In this document: positions 45,636 through 54,471 of the stretch, piece by piece
Layout: every line of letters begins with the position of its first letter
Position numbering within the stretch: the stretch's first letter is position 1
The notes under the pieces: generated by a model
The model's input: the letters and a program-made list of their open reading frames with translations, nothing else
Database searches by the model: none
Told to the model about the DNA's origin: nothing
DNA from: Vibrio neptunius
GTDB lineage: Bacteria > Pseudomonadota > Gammaproteobacteria > Enterobacterales > Vibrionaceae
Reading direction: 5' to 3'
Length of the DNA: 64,000 nt
Assembly: GCF_000967495.1 (NCBI RefSeq)
Contig: NZ_JXXU01000001.1
Coordinates: 186,001 to 250,000, forward strand
Program-made: the position numbers and the translations under genes

Positions 45636-45654
45636 GCCTGACATTCCGTCAGGC
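45636..45654. terminator. Hairpin between ompV and the VirK-like gene
   Basis: GCCTGAC and GTCAGGC form a perfect 7-base stem with a 5-base loop. The minus strand has no immediate T-run, so it may only partly stop transcription from ompV into the next gene. Confidence 0.5.
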
Positions 45655-45675
45655 CTTTATAGACAGTCACTAAGA

Positions 45676-46452
45676 TCAGAAACGATATGCCACAGTAGCA
45701 CCGACAGCCCACTGGTTGGCGCTATCTACAATTGGAGAGTCCGCAATATTGTCGCCAAGGCGAGTGTAAGCCGTGGTTTGTGTAAGCTCCCAACTGTCAT
45801 TAATCGGTAGGATAAGCTTGTAACCTAAGTTGTAAGAAACATCACCGCTTCCTTCATATGCCTTGCGAGATTGGGTCGCTTCTTTGTTTTTCACACCAAA
45901 GTAGTAGTCGACATAATCTTTGCTTTGATAAGTCAAACCAGCAAATGGGACTAAGTCCATACTACCGACACTCATTGGCAAAAAGTAAGTCACACCAGCC
46001 AAGTAGCCATCATTAGTATCAGTAATATCATGCTGAGCATAAGTAGAAATTGTGCCTTGAGATAAGTGGAAGTCAGCATTGATACCAAGGTCAAGACTCG
46101 CTTTTCGCTTATCCATACCTTTCAGGAAGTCTGAAGTGTCATGATCATACATCAACCCAGAGGTGCCCAAATAGCCGCTCATGTTGAACATATCACCAGT
46201 ATTGCCAAGGAATCGGTAGTTGAGTCCTTGCAGGCTAGCATTGAAATCTTCACCTTGGTAACCAAAGTTACCAAGAATTGTCGCATTATGCTTCTGATCC
46301 TTGTACAGATCGCTCACTCCAGCGCCGCCAAGTTCAGCAATCCAGCTATTTTCTTTGGTATAGATGTTGCCGTTTCGAATATATGTATCACCAGCAGCTT
46401 GGGCTGCCGTTGCCGCGACTATAGTTGAGACTAGAATCGTTAGCTTTTTCAT
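45676..46452 (-). CDS. ompV: MipA/OmpV family outer membrane protein
   Basis: A 258-residue outer membrane beta-barrel. Signal peptide MKKLTILVSTIVAATAAQA, then alternating beta strands and a terminal phenylalanine (ATVAYRF), the outer membrane assembly signal. The pattern GVTYFLPMSVGSMDLVPFAGLTYQSKDYVDYYFGV is typical of the family. In V. cholerae ompV lies next to the CarRS (VprAB) genes, exactly as here, which supports the name. Three TTTGTCA repeats one helical turn apart lie about 70-95 bases upstream and may be a regulator site. Confidence 0.87.
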   Translation of the reverse strand: MKKLTILVSTIVAATAAQAAGDTYIRNGNIYTKENSWIAELGGAGVSDLYKDQKHNATILGNFGYQGEDFNASLQGLNYRFLGNTGDMFNMSGYLGTSGLMYDHDTSDFLKGMDKRKASLDLGINADFHLSQGTISTYAQHDITDTNDGYLAGVTYFLPMSVGSMDLVPFAGLTYQSKDYVDYYFGVKNKEATQSRKAYEGSGDVSYNLGYKLILPINDSWELTQTTAYTRLGDNIADSPIVDSANQWAVGATVAYRF

Positions 46453-46519
46453 TGTTTTGTCCTTGTGTTAACTTGTTATGAACACTGTACAAAACGATTC
46501 TCGCTGACAATATCTTTAC

Positions 46520-46547
46520 TTTGTCACTCCTTTGTCACAGTTTGTCA
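46520..46547 (-). promoter_or_regulatory. Three in-phase TTTGTCA repeats before ompV
   Basis: TTTGTCA occurs at 46520, 46531 and 46541 (TGACAAA on the ompV strand), spaced 11 and 10 bases, one DNA turn each. It overlaps the last codons of the kinase gene. Direct repeats with that spacing suit an OmpR-family regulator such as the CarR-like protein encoded upstream. Confidence 0.45.
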
Positions 46548-47842
46548 GGCCCCTCTGACAAACGTGGAATTTGTAGAATAAATTTAGCTCCACCGAGTAA
46601 ACTAGCCCCAATTTGTGCTCGTCCACCGTGTCGTTCAACGATCAGTTTGACTATCGCTAGCCCTAACCCATAGCCAGTATTAGCTTTACTTCTTGATGGA
46701 TCTGCGCTGTAGAAGGGGTCAAAAATATAGTTCCAGTGGTCCGTTGGAATTCCTGGGCCATCATCTTCAACGGTAAGTAGGATGGTTTCATTCTCCAGCT
46801 TCGCAGAGAGCTGGACTTTCTGATCCGCATAACGCAACGCATTCGAAAGTAGGTTATTAACCGCCCGCTTTAGCAGAGAGGCGTCCGCCTCTAGAAATAA
46901 GTTGTCTTCAATCTCTAACGACACCACATTTACTTTGGCATCAGGCACTTTATTAGTCAGGCCGAGCATAAACGGACGGAGTTCAATAGCTTCAATATGC
47001 AGCACTGAGTCTGGACGCTCTACCTTAGCAAAGTAGAGAAGTTCATCGACCATTTGTTCCATCTCTTCCGTATCTTCAATAATACTGGCTATTTTATCAT
47101 GCTGCTGTTGAGTTAGACTCTCATCTTGGAGCATTTCAGCCTGCCACTGAATTCGGAAAACAGGCGTTCGTAAGTCATGGGCGATAGAGTTTGTTAACGA
47201 GCGGTTGCTGGTTATAAGGTCGGATATCTTATCTGCCATGTAATTGAAACTGTCATTGAGGGAACCGACACGATGCCTGCTACCCGTCGGCGCTCTTGAG
47301 TTAAAATCACCTTTCGCGAATTTCATGGTAACTTCTTCAAGAATACGGACCCGCCTGCTTAAGAACCAAATAAGTCCTGAGCTGTAAATAAAGAACCCAC
47401 CGAGAATAAAACCCCAGAGAATATCATCATCAAACTCTATGGCTTTACGCAACGCCGATTTCACATCAGGTTGGACGCGATAAATAATATCGGGAGATGA
47501 CAACATGAACCAGAAATCGCGCTCGTCGTCATAAAATGTGAATGGATGAACACGGTCATTGGTGAAATAGTTCTTTACTTCCTGTGGTACGTCAGAGCTT
47601 GGAAAAGCCGTCAACGTTTTCGCCGTATTGGCAATAAACTCGTTCAAAACTATCAAAGCACTATCTTTGCCCTGGTGGTCAGAAATTGTCATTAAGACAT
47701 CCCTAAATGCAGCACCTTCTAAGTCTTCTAGAACATAGTCATAGTCTGTATTAAGCTGATAAATAATGATTTCATATGCCACCAGACTCAACGTGAACAA
47801 CACCAACAAACCCAAAAATGCCTCAATGTAGATTCGGCGCAT
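46535..47842 (-). CDS. carS: Sensor histidine kinase (CarS/VprB-like)
   Basis: A 435-residue membrane kinase. Two helices (about residues 6-28 and 145-165) enclose a periplasmic sensor domain; then HAMP, a HisKA domain with NSIAHDLRTPVF (phospho-accepting H), and a HATPase domain with NLLSNALRYADQ (N-box), DDGPGIP, DPFYSADPSR and TGYGLGLAIVK. It lies 21 bases after its response regulator gene. The trio regulator-kinase-ompV has the same order as the V. cholerae CarR-CarS-OmpV locus, which governs lipid A glycine addition and biofilm. No lipid A modification genes are in this window, so the role is by synteny only. Confidence 0.8.
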   Translation of the reverse strand: MRRIYIEAFLGLLVLFTLSLVAYEIIIYQLNTDYDYVLEDLEGAAFRDVLMTISDHQGKDSALIVLNEFIANTAKTLTAFPSSDVPQEVKNYFTNDRVHPFTFYDDERDFWFMLSSPDIIYRVQPDVKSALRKAIEFDDDILWGFILGGFFIYSSGLIWFLSRRVRILEEVTMKFAKGDFNSRAPTGSRHRVGSLNDSFNYMADKISDLITSNRSLTNSIAHDLRTPVFRIQWQAEMLQDESLTQQQHDKIASIIEDTEEMEQMVDELLYFAKVERPDSVLHIEAIELRPFMLGLTNKVPDAKVNVVSLEIEDNLFLEADASLLKRAVNNLLSNALRYADQKVQLSAKLENETILLTVEDDGPGIPTDHWNYIFDPFYSADPSRSKANTGYGLGLAIVKLIVERHGGRAQIGASLLGGAKFILQIPRLSEGPDKL

Positions 47843-47863
47843 ACATCATGATCCTCAAAATCC

Positions 47864-48580
47864 TCACCAACTATCTGGTACAAACAAATACCCTTTCCCT
47901 CTAACAGTGATGATGCGTTTGGGTGTCGCAGAGTTGTCATCCAGTTTTTTTCTGAGACTAACCACTTTGTTGTCGATGGTACGGTCTAAGCCATCGTATT
48001 CGATACCTCTCAACGTTTGGGTGAGAAAATCACGAGATAACACTTCATCCGGAGAACTAGCCAAAATCCAAAGCAAATCAAAATCGCTGTCAGACATACT
48101 GACCTGAGCGCCGTCAAGAACACAGATTTTACGTGCCTGATTGAGACTGAGCTGACCGTATGTCAGTGTGTTCAATGGTTTGGAGTCAATATCAGTAGAC
48201 GCTTCACCAAGAGAGTTTCGTCTTAACAGCATTCTCATACGAGCGAGTAATACACGTGGTTTTATCGGTTTACTGACGAAATCGTCGGCACCAATTTCAA
48301 GTGCCGCAACATGGTCAAAATCATCATCACTTGCCGTCAGCATTAGAACTTTACCGGAATACTTGGCTCGAATCTGTCTACAAATTGTCAGGCCATCCAT
48401 TCCAGGCAACATCAAATCAAGTAACAACAGATCAGGCTGATGTTGGACAACTGCCTCAACGGCGCTACTACCGTCTTCGAACGTTGTCACTTCAAAATCT
48501 TGTTTAACGAAGTATTCTTCTAGCATTGAGCGAAGCTTAATGTCGTCTTCAACAATAAATAAGGATTGCAAAGAGCTCAT
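47864..48580 (-). CDS. carR: OmpR-family response regulator (CarR/VprA-like)
   Basis: A 238-residue regulator. Receiver domain with acidic pocket EDD (residues 11-13), phospho-acceptor D55 in LLLLDLMLPG, a T in MLTAS and K in VSKPI; then a winged helix DNA-binding domain ending RKKLDDNSATPKRIITVRGKGYLFV. It is the first gene of the two-component operon, with a weak ribosome binding site. Named from its place next to the CarS-like kinase and ompV; targets are unproven. Confidence 0.82.
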   Translation of the reverse strand: MSSLQSLFIVEDDIKLRSMLEEYFVKQDFEVTTFEDGSSAVEAVVQHQPDLLLLDLMLPGMDGLTICRQIRAKYSGKVLMLTASDDDFDHVAALEIGADDFVSKPIKPRVLLARMRMLLRRNSLGEASTDIDSKPLNTLTYGQLSLNQARKICVLDGAQVSMSDSDFDLLWILASSPDEVLSRDFLTQTLRGIEYDGLDRTIDNKVVSLRKKLDDNSATPKRIITVRGKGYLFVPDSW

Positions 48581-48704
48581 CGACTATTTAACCAGAGTTC
48601 TGAAATTGAGATGAAGTAATATTAGCTTATAGCTATAAAGATTACCCCAACAAAAATGAGCTCTATGAATTTATTTTGAACATAGTTCAATTGTGAGACA
48701 GGCG

Positions 48705-49952
48705 CTAACTCCCATAAGCAGGTAACCACCCAAGAGAGGATACTATTTGGATAGAAATGATCAGCACACCAAAAAGCAAAACACCAATTAATAACCAGTC
48801 ACCACCGAACACTCGATATGGATTCGGTTTTTCACTCAACACCGAGGTTCTTAGTCTCACTTTTTTGACGAGTATCGCTGGAATAATGCATGCCCAAACA
48901 GCCGCTGCGGCCGCTGCGTAACCAATTGCGACTAAAAAACCAAATGGGAAAAGTAACGAAATAATCAGTGGAGGGACAAAGGTGACAGCCCAAGTTTTGG
49001 TTCTACCTTTGTTGCTGTCATCGAACTGAAAAACGTCTGCCAAAAAATCAAAGACTCCTAACCCAACTCCAATGAAGCTGGACAAAATAGCGGCCGCTGA
49101 AAATGCACTAATGACCTTATATAGAGCGTCAATAGACAGCGATGTTTTGAAGTGTTGAAGTAATACGTTAATGTCCCCACCCTGAGCAATGATTTCAGGA
49201 AACGCAGATCTAGAGATATTGCCATAAACGCTAACAAGCCAAATCACGTAAATACAAAGCGCTATAAAGGTTCCACCCACAATCGCTTTCTGAGCTTTAC
49301 GCTCTTCCATGTAATAGTCTCGCATGCTTGATACTGTATGGTGATAGCCGAATGAGGCCAATGCGATAGGTAATAAAGCAAAGATATATTGACCCTGAGC
49401 GAATTGTGTCTCACTTACTAGAGTACGACCATCAATATTGTTGACGAGGCCAGTAATAGAAAAAACAAAACTACACACCATAAACAACATAAGCATGACC
49501 GAAACTCGATCAACCATTTTAGTCGAATGCCAAACAAGAACCGAGAAAAAGGCAACGAATAATATCGAAGCCAGCTTTGGCTCGATTCCCGTATAATCAT
49601 AAATAATCAAACCGGATGAGGTAATGTAGGCGTATAGCAGAATGCCACCAACAAAGTAGATCATCAGATTATTGATAACACTAATATGCTTGCCCAATAA
49701 GTCTTTGGTTACTGTAGAAAAAGACGATCGGTAAGGATAACCTTTCAGTGCCTCTAAGAGTAAGCAACCACTCGCAGACATAATTAACATCGTTAGGGAT
49801 AGCACAACAACGGACCACACGGTCCATGCACCAGCACCAGCAGCTGGTAAGCCTAACATCCCTGCCCCGACACAAACACAAGCAATAACGCAGGCTCCAC
49901 CGAATACCGATGGTTTCTTTTTACTTTGAGTACTACTTTCAACATAATCCAT
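48705..49952 (-). CDS. Aromatic amino acid permease (TnaB/Mtr/TyrP family)
   Basis: A 415-residue inner membrane proton symporter with eleven or so helices. The first helix region GGACVIACVCVGAGMLGLPAAGAGAW is the family signature for TyrP, Mtr and TnaB. Length equals TnaB. ATG 49952 has AGGTG upstream; the longer frame to 50000 lacks support. It would import tryptophan or tyrosine and could supply the tryptophanase 4 kb away. The leader of about 500 bases holds a hairpin and a possible 22-codon frame. Which amino acid it carries is not shown by sequence. Confidence 0.87.
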   Translation of the reverse strand: MDYVESSTQSKKKPSVFGGACVIACVCVGAGMLGLPAAGAGAWTVWSVVVLSLTMLIMSASGCLLLEALKGYPYRSSFSTVTKDLLGKHISVINNLMIYFVGGILLYAYITSSGLIIYDYTGIEPKLASILFVAFFSVLVWHSTKMVDRVSVMLMLFMVCSFVFSITGLVNNIDGRTLVSETQFAQGQYIFALLPIALASFGYHHTVSSMRDYYMEERKAQKAIVGGTFIALCIYVIWLVSVYGNISRSAFPEIIAQGGDINVLLQHFKTSLSIDALYKVISAFSAAAILSSFIGVGLGVFDFLADVFQFDDSNKGRTKTWAVTFVPPLIISLLFPFGFLVAIGYAAAAAAVWACIIPAILVKKVRLRTSVLSEKPNPYRVFGGDWLLIGVLLFGVLIISIQIVSSLGWLPAYGS

Positions 49953-50497
49953 ATTTTCACCTATAGTCTTCCAATTTCTTGTTTTGGTTCTCCCTAACAA
50001 GGAAGCGCCAGAGGTGTAACTCTAGCGCCTAGGTTTATGTTAAAATAAATAATTTTTTGTTAATTAAATATTAAATTAAAAGCTAACCAAACCGATTGCT
50101 CTACCACGTATTCACGCTACCCTCACGAAATTGGCGGGAATCTTTTTCGATTCAAATTTATGTAGACAGTTCGTTTGCATGATTAGATCCTTACTAACAT
50201 ACTCAGGTTGAAAAGCGCGTTACTTCAATTAAGCGATCGATTTTGATGGAGGACAACCACTGATCTGAAACCAAATAGGCTCATAGTACAGAAGCGCAAA
50301 CGCGATGCAGTATCTTGGCATTTTGCTAGATACCAAATTGGTCCATGCCTATTTATGCTTGTTCATAAATACCTGAAATATCCTCATCTACTGATCTAAC
50401 CTAAAATTAGGATGAGCACAGGGGATAAACATCTGATCTAACGACATGACATTGAGTGGCACACACACGTGTTAGCAATTAACTAGATTAAATTTTA
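49953..50497. other. Long leader region of the permease gene
   Basis: 545 bases without a sizeable gene. On the minus strand it holds a possible 22-residue leader frame (50180-50112), an AT-rich stretch (50040-50085) and a hairpin of 9 base pairs with one mismatch (50005-50028: GCGCTAGAG / CTCTGGCGC) before the permease start. The part above 50200 shows nothing recognised. Confidence 0.4.
50112..50180 (-). CDS. Possible 22-residue leader peptide upstream of the permease
   Basis: The frame starts MQTNCLHKFESKK and ends with a stop 160 bases before the permease ATG. AAGGAT six bases before its ATG is a good ribosome binding site. It has no tryptophan and does not match TnaC, so a tryptophan-sensing leader is not supported. 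It may be chance. Confidence 0.25.
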   Translation of the reverse strand: MQTNCLHKFESKKIPANFVRVA

Positions 50498-51118
50498 TCA
50501 CTCCCAAGACTGGGAGAATTGCTGGTCTTTGAACTCAGCCGCTATACCGCTGACTTGCTGCATTCTCAACACTTCATCTTTGTCCATACCAAGCTCTTGA
50601 CATATTCGTTCGTTGCTCCATTCCAGTTGACGAAGTGTCATAACCAAACTAGAAGTAAGCTCAACCTGATGGACACCTCTCGCAATGTTGTGCCTTACTG
50701 ACGTCGACATACTGTTTTCCAATGATTTATGAAACACAACACACGGAACATAACCCGGAATAGGTTGAAGTTCAGGATGAGATTTCAATAGTTCAAAACG
50801 GTGAAAGCCATCGATCAATATATAGCTATCTGTTTTTTCTCTCTTGTTAACGATGATTGGCATCGTTAACCCATCTATTGCAATCGAATGTTTTAGAAGT
50901 TTTCCTTCTGGTCGAGCCATTTTATTGGGGTTATAACTATTGGACTCAATGTGATTGACAGACAATAGTCGAACATTACACACAGGGGGAAGTGCTGGAA
51001 TGGTTTCAAACAGACAAGATGTAATACTATTGTAGAGCTCAACCCAAGTTCCGATGTTATCGAGTTGTTGATTTAAACGGCTAACCTGCTCGAACAAGGC
51101 GCTGGTTTTACTAGTCAT
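50498..51118 (-). CDS. ibrB: ParB-like nuclease-fold protein (IbrB-like)
   Basis: A 206-residue protein with a ParB/sulfiredoxin-like domain (about residues 50-150): PIIVNKREKTDSYILIDGFHRFELL matches the first ParB box and SVRHNIARG the second (RHN-x-ARG). A helix-turn-helix-like end follows (LEWSNERICQELGMDKDEVLRMQQ). It lies 14 bases after the PP-loop gene, the same pairing as E. coli IbrA-IbrB, reported as activators of immunoglobulin-binding protein genes. How the pair acts is unknown; ParB-like domains can use CTP or ATP. Confidence 0.8.
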   Translation of the reverse strand: MTSKTSALFEQVSRLNQQLDNIGTWVELYNSITSCLFETIPALPPVCNVRLLSVNHIESNSYNPNKMARPEGKLLKHSIAIDGLTMPIIVNKREKTDSYILIDGFHRFELLKSHPELQPIPGYVPCVVFHKSLENSMSTSVRHNIARGVHQVELTSSLVMTLRQLEWSNERICQELGMDKDEVLRMQQVSGIAAEFKDQQFSQSWE

Positions 51119-51132
51119 GTTAGGCTGCCTCC

Positions 51133-52362
51133 CTAAATTGTATCGCGAACGTTCACATTGCTATGGGGAGTATCAGCCGTTCGATTGTAACCAAACGACA
51201 GTCCTCGGCACCAATAGTCATTTTTTATCAACACTTTACATATCCTCCTCCAACTCGGAACTTGTTTTTTTGATTCAAGCTTACTGTCTGCTGAATCAGG
51301 AATACATCGAATCCCTTTTTTCGGGCCGTGTTTTCGCCACCACCACAAAAACTTGAATATTCTCTCACGATAGTGCTTCTCCAAGTGGGGAGGCATTGTT
51401 TTCAGTAGGTACTTACTGTAAGTACGGTAGGTAAAACCCTCTGGTAGCTCAAAGCGATAGTAGCCGAGAATCCTACCCTGTTCTTTGGTATAACGAGCTC
51501 CAAAGTTACAGCCTTCAACTCTTGAAAGTAACTTGAGCCAGGTTTCTGGCTCAAGCTTTTGATATAACCACAGGCCCTTTCTTTGTTCATCCCCAAAAGG
51601 CTGGCATAGCCGCTGTTGAGAAAGTGGAACACCAGCTTTTTGCATTGAATCGTAAATATGGTTGTAGTCCCAGCCAAAACGCCCGTTGGCCACCCAAACA
51701 TCTGACACTTTCCAATCGTAAATAGGGTAAGCCATGAAGACATCTTGCTGCATTTTTGTTGTCCACAATTGATTTTGGTAGTTTCCTTTTTTACGATTCT
51801 TTACAGTACTATAGCGATTGAGTGACTCATCGGCTCTGAGGCCTATCAGTACTGCGATTTGCTCTAACTTGCATCGCTGATACCAGTGAGCAAACTCAAA
51901 GACAAAATTTTCAAACTCCATACCAGAATAGAAAAATGGCCACGCGTGCTCATTACTCACGACGCCATCTAAATCGGGCATTTCTCTTATCCAACGTTGT
52001 TTGCTTTCAGGATCCCAACATAACCATTTAGGTTGAAACTGAGAAACCGAATTACGCAAACTGATCGGCAAACATACCCAATAGGGGTGGATTTTTTGGG
52101 TGCCGATCATTCGTCTAATAAACTGCTCCGTCTCCATATACTGAGCTTCAAAATCAACTATCAAGACGTCAATGGGTAAACGCCCTCTTCGCTCTCCTTC
52201 TTCGATAACTAAGTTAAGCAACACACCAGAGTCTTTCCCTCCTGAAAAAGAAACATAGAAATGATTAAAATGATCGAAAATATAAGAAATTCTTTTTTTC
52301 GCGGATTCAAATACATTCTCATCAAGCCATTGTTTTTTGTTGCCTGTACTGCAATTAGTCAT
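51133..52362 (-). CDS. ibrA: PP-loop PAPS reductase-like protein with DUF3440 (IbrA-like)
   Basis: A 409-residue protein of the PAPS reductase/ATP pyrophosphatase superfamily. The PP-loop SGGKDSGVLLNL lies near residue 40, followed by IDVLIVDFEAQY and IRRMIGT; the C-terminal DUF3440 region includes LCQPFGDEQRKGLWLYQKLEP and a cysteine in VEGCNFG. Such enzymes adenylate or handle sulfur or nucleotide substrates; the substrate of IbrA is not known. ATG 52362 with GGAA upstream is preferred to ATG 52401, which has no ribosome binding site. It forms an operon with ibrB and stands in an AT-rich neighbourhood. Confidence 0.85.
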   Translation of the reverse strand: MTNCSTGNKKQWLDENVFESAKKRISYIFDHFNHFYVSFSGGKDSGVLLNLVIEEGERRGRLPIDVLIVDFEAQYMETEQFIRRMIGTQKIHPYWVCLPISLRNSVSQFQPKWLCWDPESKQRWIREMPDLDGVVSNEHAWPFFYSGMEFENFVFEFAHWYQRCKLEQIAVLIGLRADESLNRYSTVKNRKKGNYQNQLWTTKMQQDVFMAYPIYDWKVSDVWVANGRFGWDYNHIYDSMQKAGVPLSQQRLCQPFGDEQRKGLWLYQKLEPETWLKLLSRVEGCNFGARYTKEQGRILGYYRFELPEGFTYRTYSKYLLKTMPPHLEKHYRERIFKFLWWWRKHGPKKGIRCIPDSADSKLESKKQVPSWRRICKVLIKNDYWCRGLSFGYNRTADTPHSNVNVRDTI

Positions 52363-52718
52363 ATATTCTATTCCAGTAGTAATAAATAATAACTGTGGCA
52401 TTAATCGCTTAGCGAATAAAGAGAGGTTGAAGCTAACAACTAAAAGAAAGCTCCTTTTTCATTTAATAAATTTAACAAGAACAACAATAATAAATTATTA
52501 ATTAATCATTATTTAACCGATTATCTATTCTTTGTAAGAATAAATAATAGTTAATAACTTATCTATGGCTGTATACGAATGTAACTTACTTTGCTGGGGT
52601 GACGGCAATAGCTCACTTTTCGTCGTTTGTCGTCGCTTCTTTTCCAGACTTTGGCTAGTTTGGAGAATTAGATGTGATTAGCTGTATGCTTTTGGGGTGA
52701 CTCTTTGCACCCCATTTT
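52363..52718. other. AT-rich region holding a possible small transcript
   Basis: 356 bases between ibrA and the lipoprotein gene. The part next to ibrA (52430-52560) is strongly AT-rich. The rest holds a promoter-like pair, a 38-codon plus-strand frame and a plus-strand terminator, described separately. Confidence 0.5.
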
Positions 52719-52720
52719 TT
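52566..52720 (+). ncRNA. Candidate small RNA or small-peptide transcript
   Basis: TTGTAA (52532-52537), a 17-base spacer and TAACTT (52555-52560) precede a region ending in a rho-independent terminator. A 38-codon frame (52565-52681, MAVYECNLLCWGDG at its start) fits inside but its ATG falls at the expected transcription start, with no ribosome binding site. A small RNA of about 155 nt is the simpler reading. No known Vibrio sRNA family was recognised. Confidence 0.35.
52693..52720 (+). terminator. Stand-alone plus-strand terminator
   Basis: TGGGGTG and CACCCCA form a perfect 7-base stem with loop ACTCTTTG, followed by TTTTTT. The genes on both sides run on the minus strand, so it serves no annotated gene. 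Confidence 0.8.
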
Positions 52721-53837
52721 ATGGTTCTGAAACACAGGTTGCGTAAACTCGCTTCTCGGGTAGCAAGATGAACTTCTGTCCTGTCTGAGCATCGACACTA
52801 ATGAAATGAAGCCCACCCTTAGATTTCGGCTGAATATATGCCATATCAGACGAATAAAAATTGTACACTGGCCAACCATACGTTGAACCGATAGACATGG
52901 AGAGTAATTCGGTCAGTTCTTCAACTTTAGGCTTTCGCCAGTTGCTCCTTCCATTAAAGTTTATCTCTGCCAAATCCGCACAATAGCGGGCATGCTGACC
53001 AGATTCATCCAGCTTGATAGCGTGACCAGAGTACTTTGCATTCTGGTCGTATCCGTCATTTCTCATTAGGGCAAATTTATTGGAACCTGAATCTCTTACG
53101 CCATCGATCGTAAAACCCGCATGCGTATAACCTGAGTTGTAAACTGTATTATCAGACGAATACCACATGTAGCGCATCACGCTCATCCTAGGTGGTTCGG
53201 TAAACCATTTTCCATATGCTTGCCCAGAACTGCCCATGACAATGCGTAAGCATTCTTGTGTGTCATCGACCTTATCGGTATTACCCACCGCTCCACACGT
53301 TTCCAACTTTCTTGGCGTCTCAAACAAAATCACTGGAGTGAACAACCCATCGTATTCAGCTTGAGCACTAAATTTGCCCTTGGCCCCAGCAATCAATCGA
53401 CCTTTTGAGTTGATCGTATAGCAAGGCTCTCCATTGCAGTCTTGTGAGACGACATTCCATAACACTCTATCAGTGACATCTTGCAGCTTAAGATCTCCAT
53501 CTTGAAGGTATACCTCTATTTGAAAAGGCCTCCCTGACAACTCTTGATTAAACCTTTGAAGATGAGGAGCAGAGTTGAGTGGTAATGATGTTCGAGTAAA
53601 TTGATAATAAAGTGTTGGCGCATTCACACTGTCGGGGTTGCGACCAACAATGTCACTATCAACAATGTTTATAATATCGACACCCGTATAGTCAGCTCTT
53701 CGATCATCAACTTCGTTTTTTGCTAGTTCCCAGATATCGCCACAGCCTGATAGGCCAACCACTATGCTTAGTAAAAACACTAACAGCGTCAACTGATGCA
53801 CTTGCAAAAAATTATTTATAATATTATTAAAAAACAT
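52719..53837 (-). CDS. Lipoprotein with DUF1566-like C-terminal domain
   Basis: A 372-residue predicted lipoprotein: a lipobox LSGC with cysteine 32 after a hydrophobic signal. The C-terminal 100 residues have the DUF1566 / Lcl look: YCADLAEINFNGRSNWRKPKVEELTELL, then YNFYSSDMAY and a final VYATCVSEP, with spaced cysteines that could form disulfides. Proteins with this domain are usually surface or periplasmic and of unknown role. The N-terminal two thirds are not recognised. No ribosome binding site is seen before ATG 53837; a later start near codon 11 is possible. Confidence 0.65.
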   Translation of the reverse strand: MFFNNIINNFLQVHQLTLLVFLLSIVVGLSGCGDIWELAKNEVDDRRADYTGVDIINIVDSDIVGRNPDSVNAPTLYYQFTRTSLPLNSAPHLQRFNQELSGRPFQIEVYLQDGDLKLQDVTDRVLWNVVSQDCNGEPCYTINSKGRLIAGAKGKFSAQAEYDGLFTPVILFETPRKLETCGAVGNTDKVDDTQECLRIVMGSSGQAYGKWFTEPPRMSVMRYMWYSSDNTVYNSGYTHAGFTIDGVRDSGSNKFALMRNDGYDQNAKYSGHAIKLDESGQHARYCADLAEINFNGRSNWRKPKVEELTELLSMSIGSTYGWPVYNFYSSDMAYIQPKSKGGLHFISVDAQTGQKFILLPEKRVYATCVSEP

Positions 53838-54363
53838 ATTTAATTATCATCTACGATCCTAGTAACAGAATCTTTTTCTAATAAATGGGATAAGTAGGAT
53901 TAAGGACAATCATCACTAAAAGTTTAAAAAATAGATCTAATTTATTTAAACTTCACATTAATAAAAAACAATCATAAATTTATAATTTATTTTAAAATAA
54001 TTTAAATTATTAGAACTTTTAGTGTTAACAGTTAATTAAATACAATGATAATAGTTTTTCGTTGCAAAATAGTCATCGAAATTCAGAACAGAACCATGCT
54101 TAAACAAATCACAATCAATTGCAGAGTTGTCTGTTGCATAATCAATCAGTCAGCCTCACTTTACGATCATGTAAACATACCATTATTTTTTAACAGCAGC
54201 TTGGACCCAAGACCTTTAGGAATACCTCCATTCGTTTTACAAAGTCACTATTACCTTCACGCATAAAACTGACTTTCAAGAACAGGCGACTTTGTTACAC
54301 AGATATGAAAATAAAATTAATAATTTCATTGGTTTAAGATTCCTCACTCTTTAATCTTTATCA

Positions 54364-54471
54364 TTGCTATTCAAAGCCAATGAACTCTGAGGCAAAGAAA
54401 GTTGATGCAACACAAATCAGAGCTTCGCTTTTCACTGCCTCAATATCAGGTAAACACCTGATATTTTTTTT
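54364..54471 (+). ncRNA. Candidate small RNA upstream of the phytochelatin-synthase-like gene
   Basis: TTGGTT (54329-54334), a 17-base spacer and TAATCT (54352-54357) precede about 105 bases ending in a strong terminator. No open frame with a ribosome binding site lies between. It ends 116 bases before the next gene. The start at about 54364 is an estimate from the -10 element. An unrecognised small RNA or an attenuated leader would both fit. Confidence 0.4.
54442..54471 (+). terminator. Strong stand-alone terminator or attenuator
   Basis: AATATCAGGT and ACCTGATATT form a perfect 10-base stem with loop AAAC, followed by a run of eight T (counting the stem end). Confidence 0.85.

Noticed and set aside
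54045..54266. 73-codon plus-strand frame
   Set aside because: No ribosome binding site, AT-rich surroundings and a product without any known feature.
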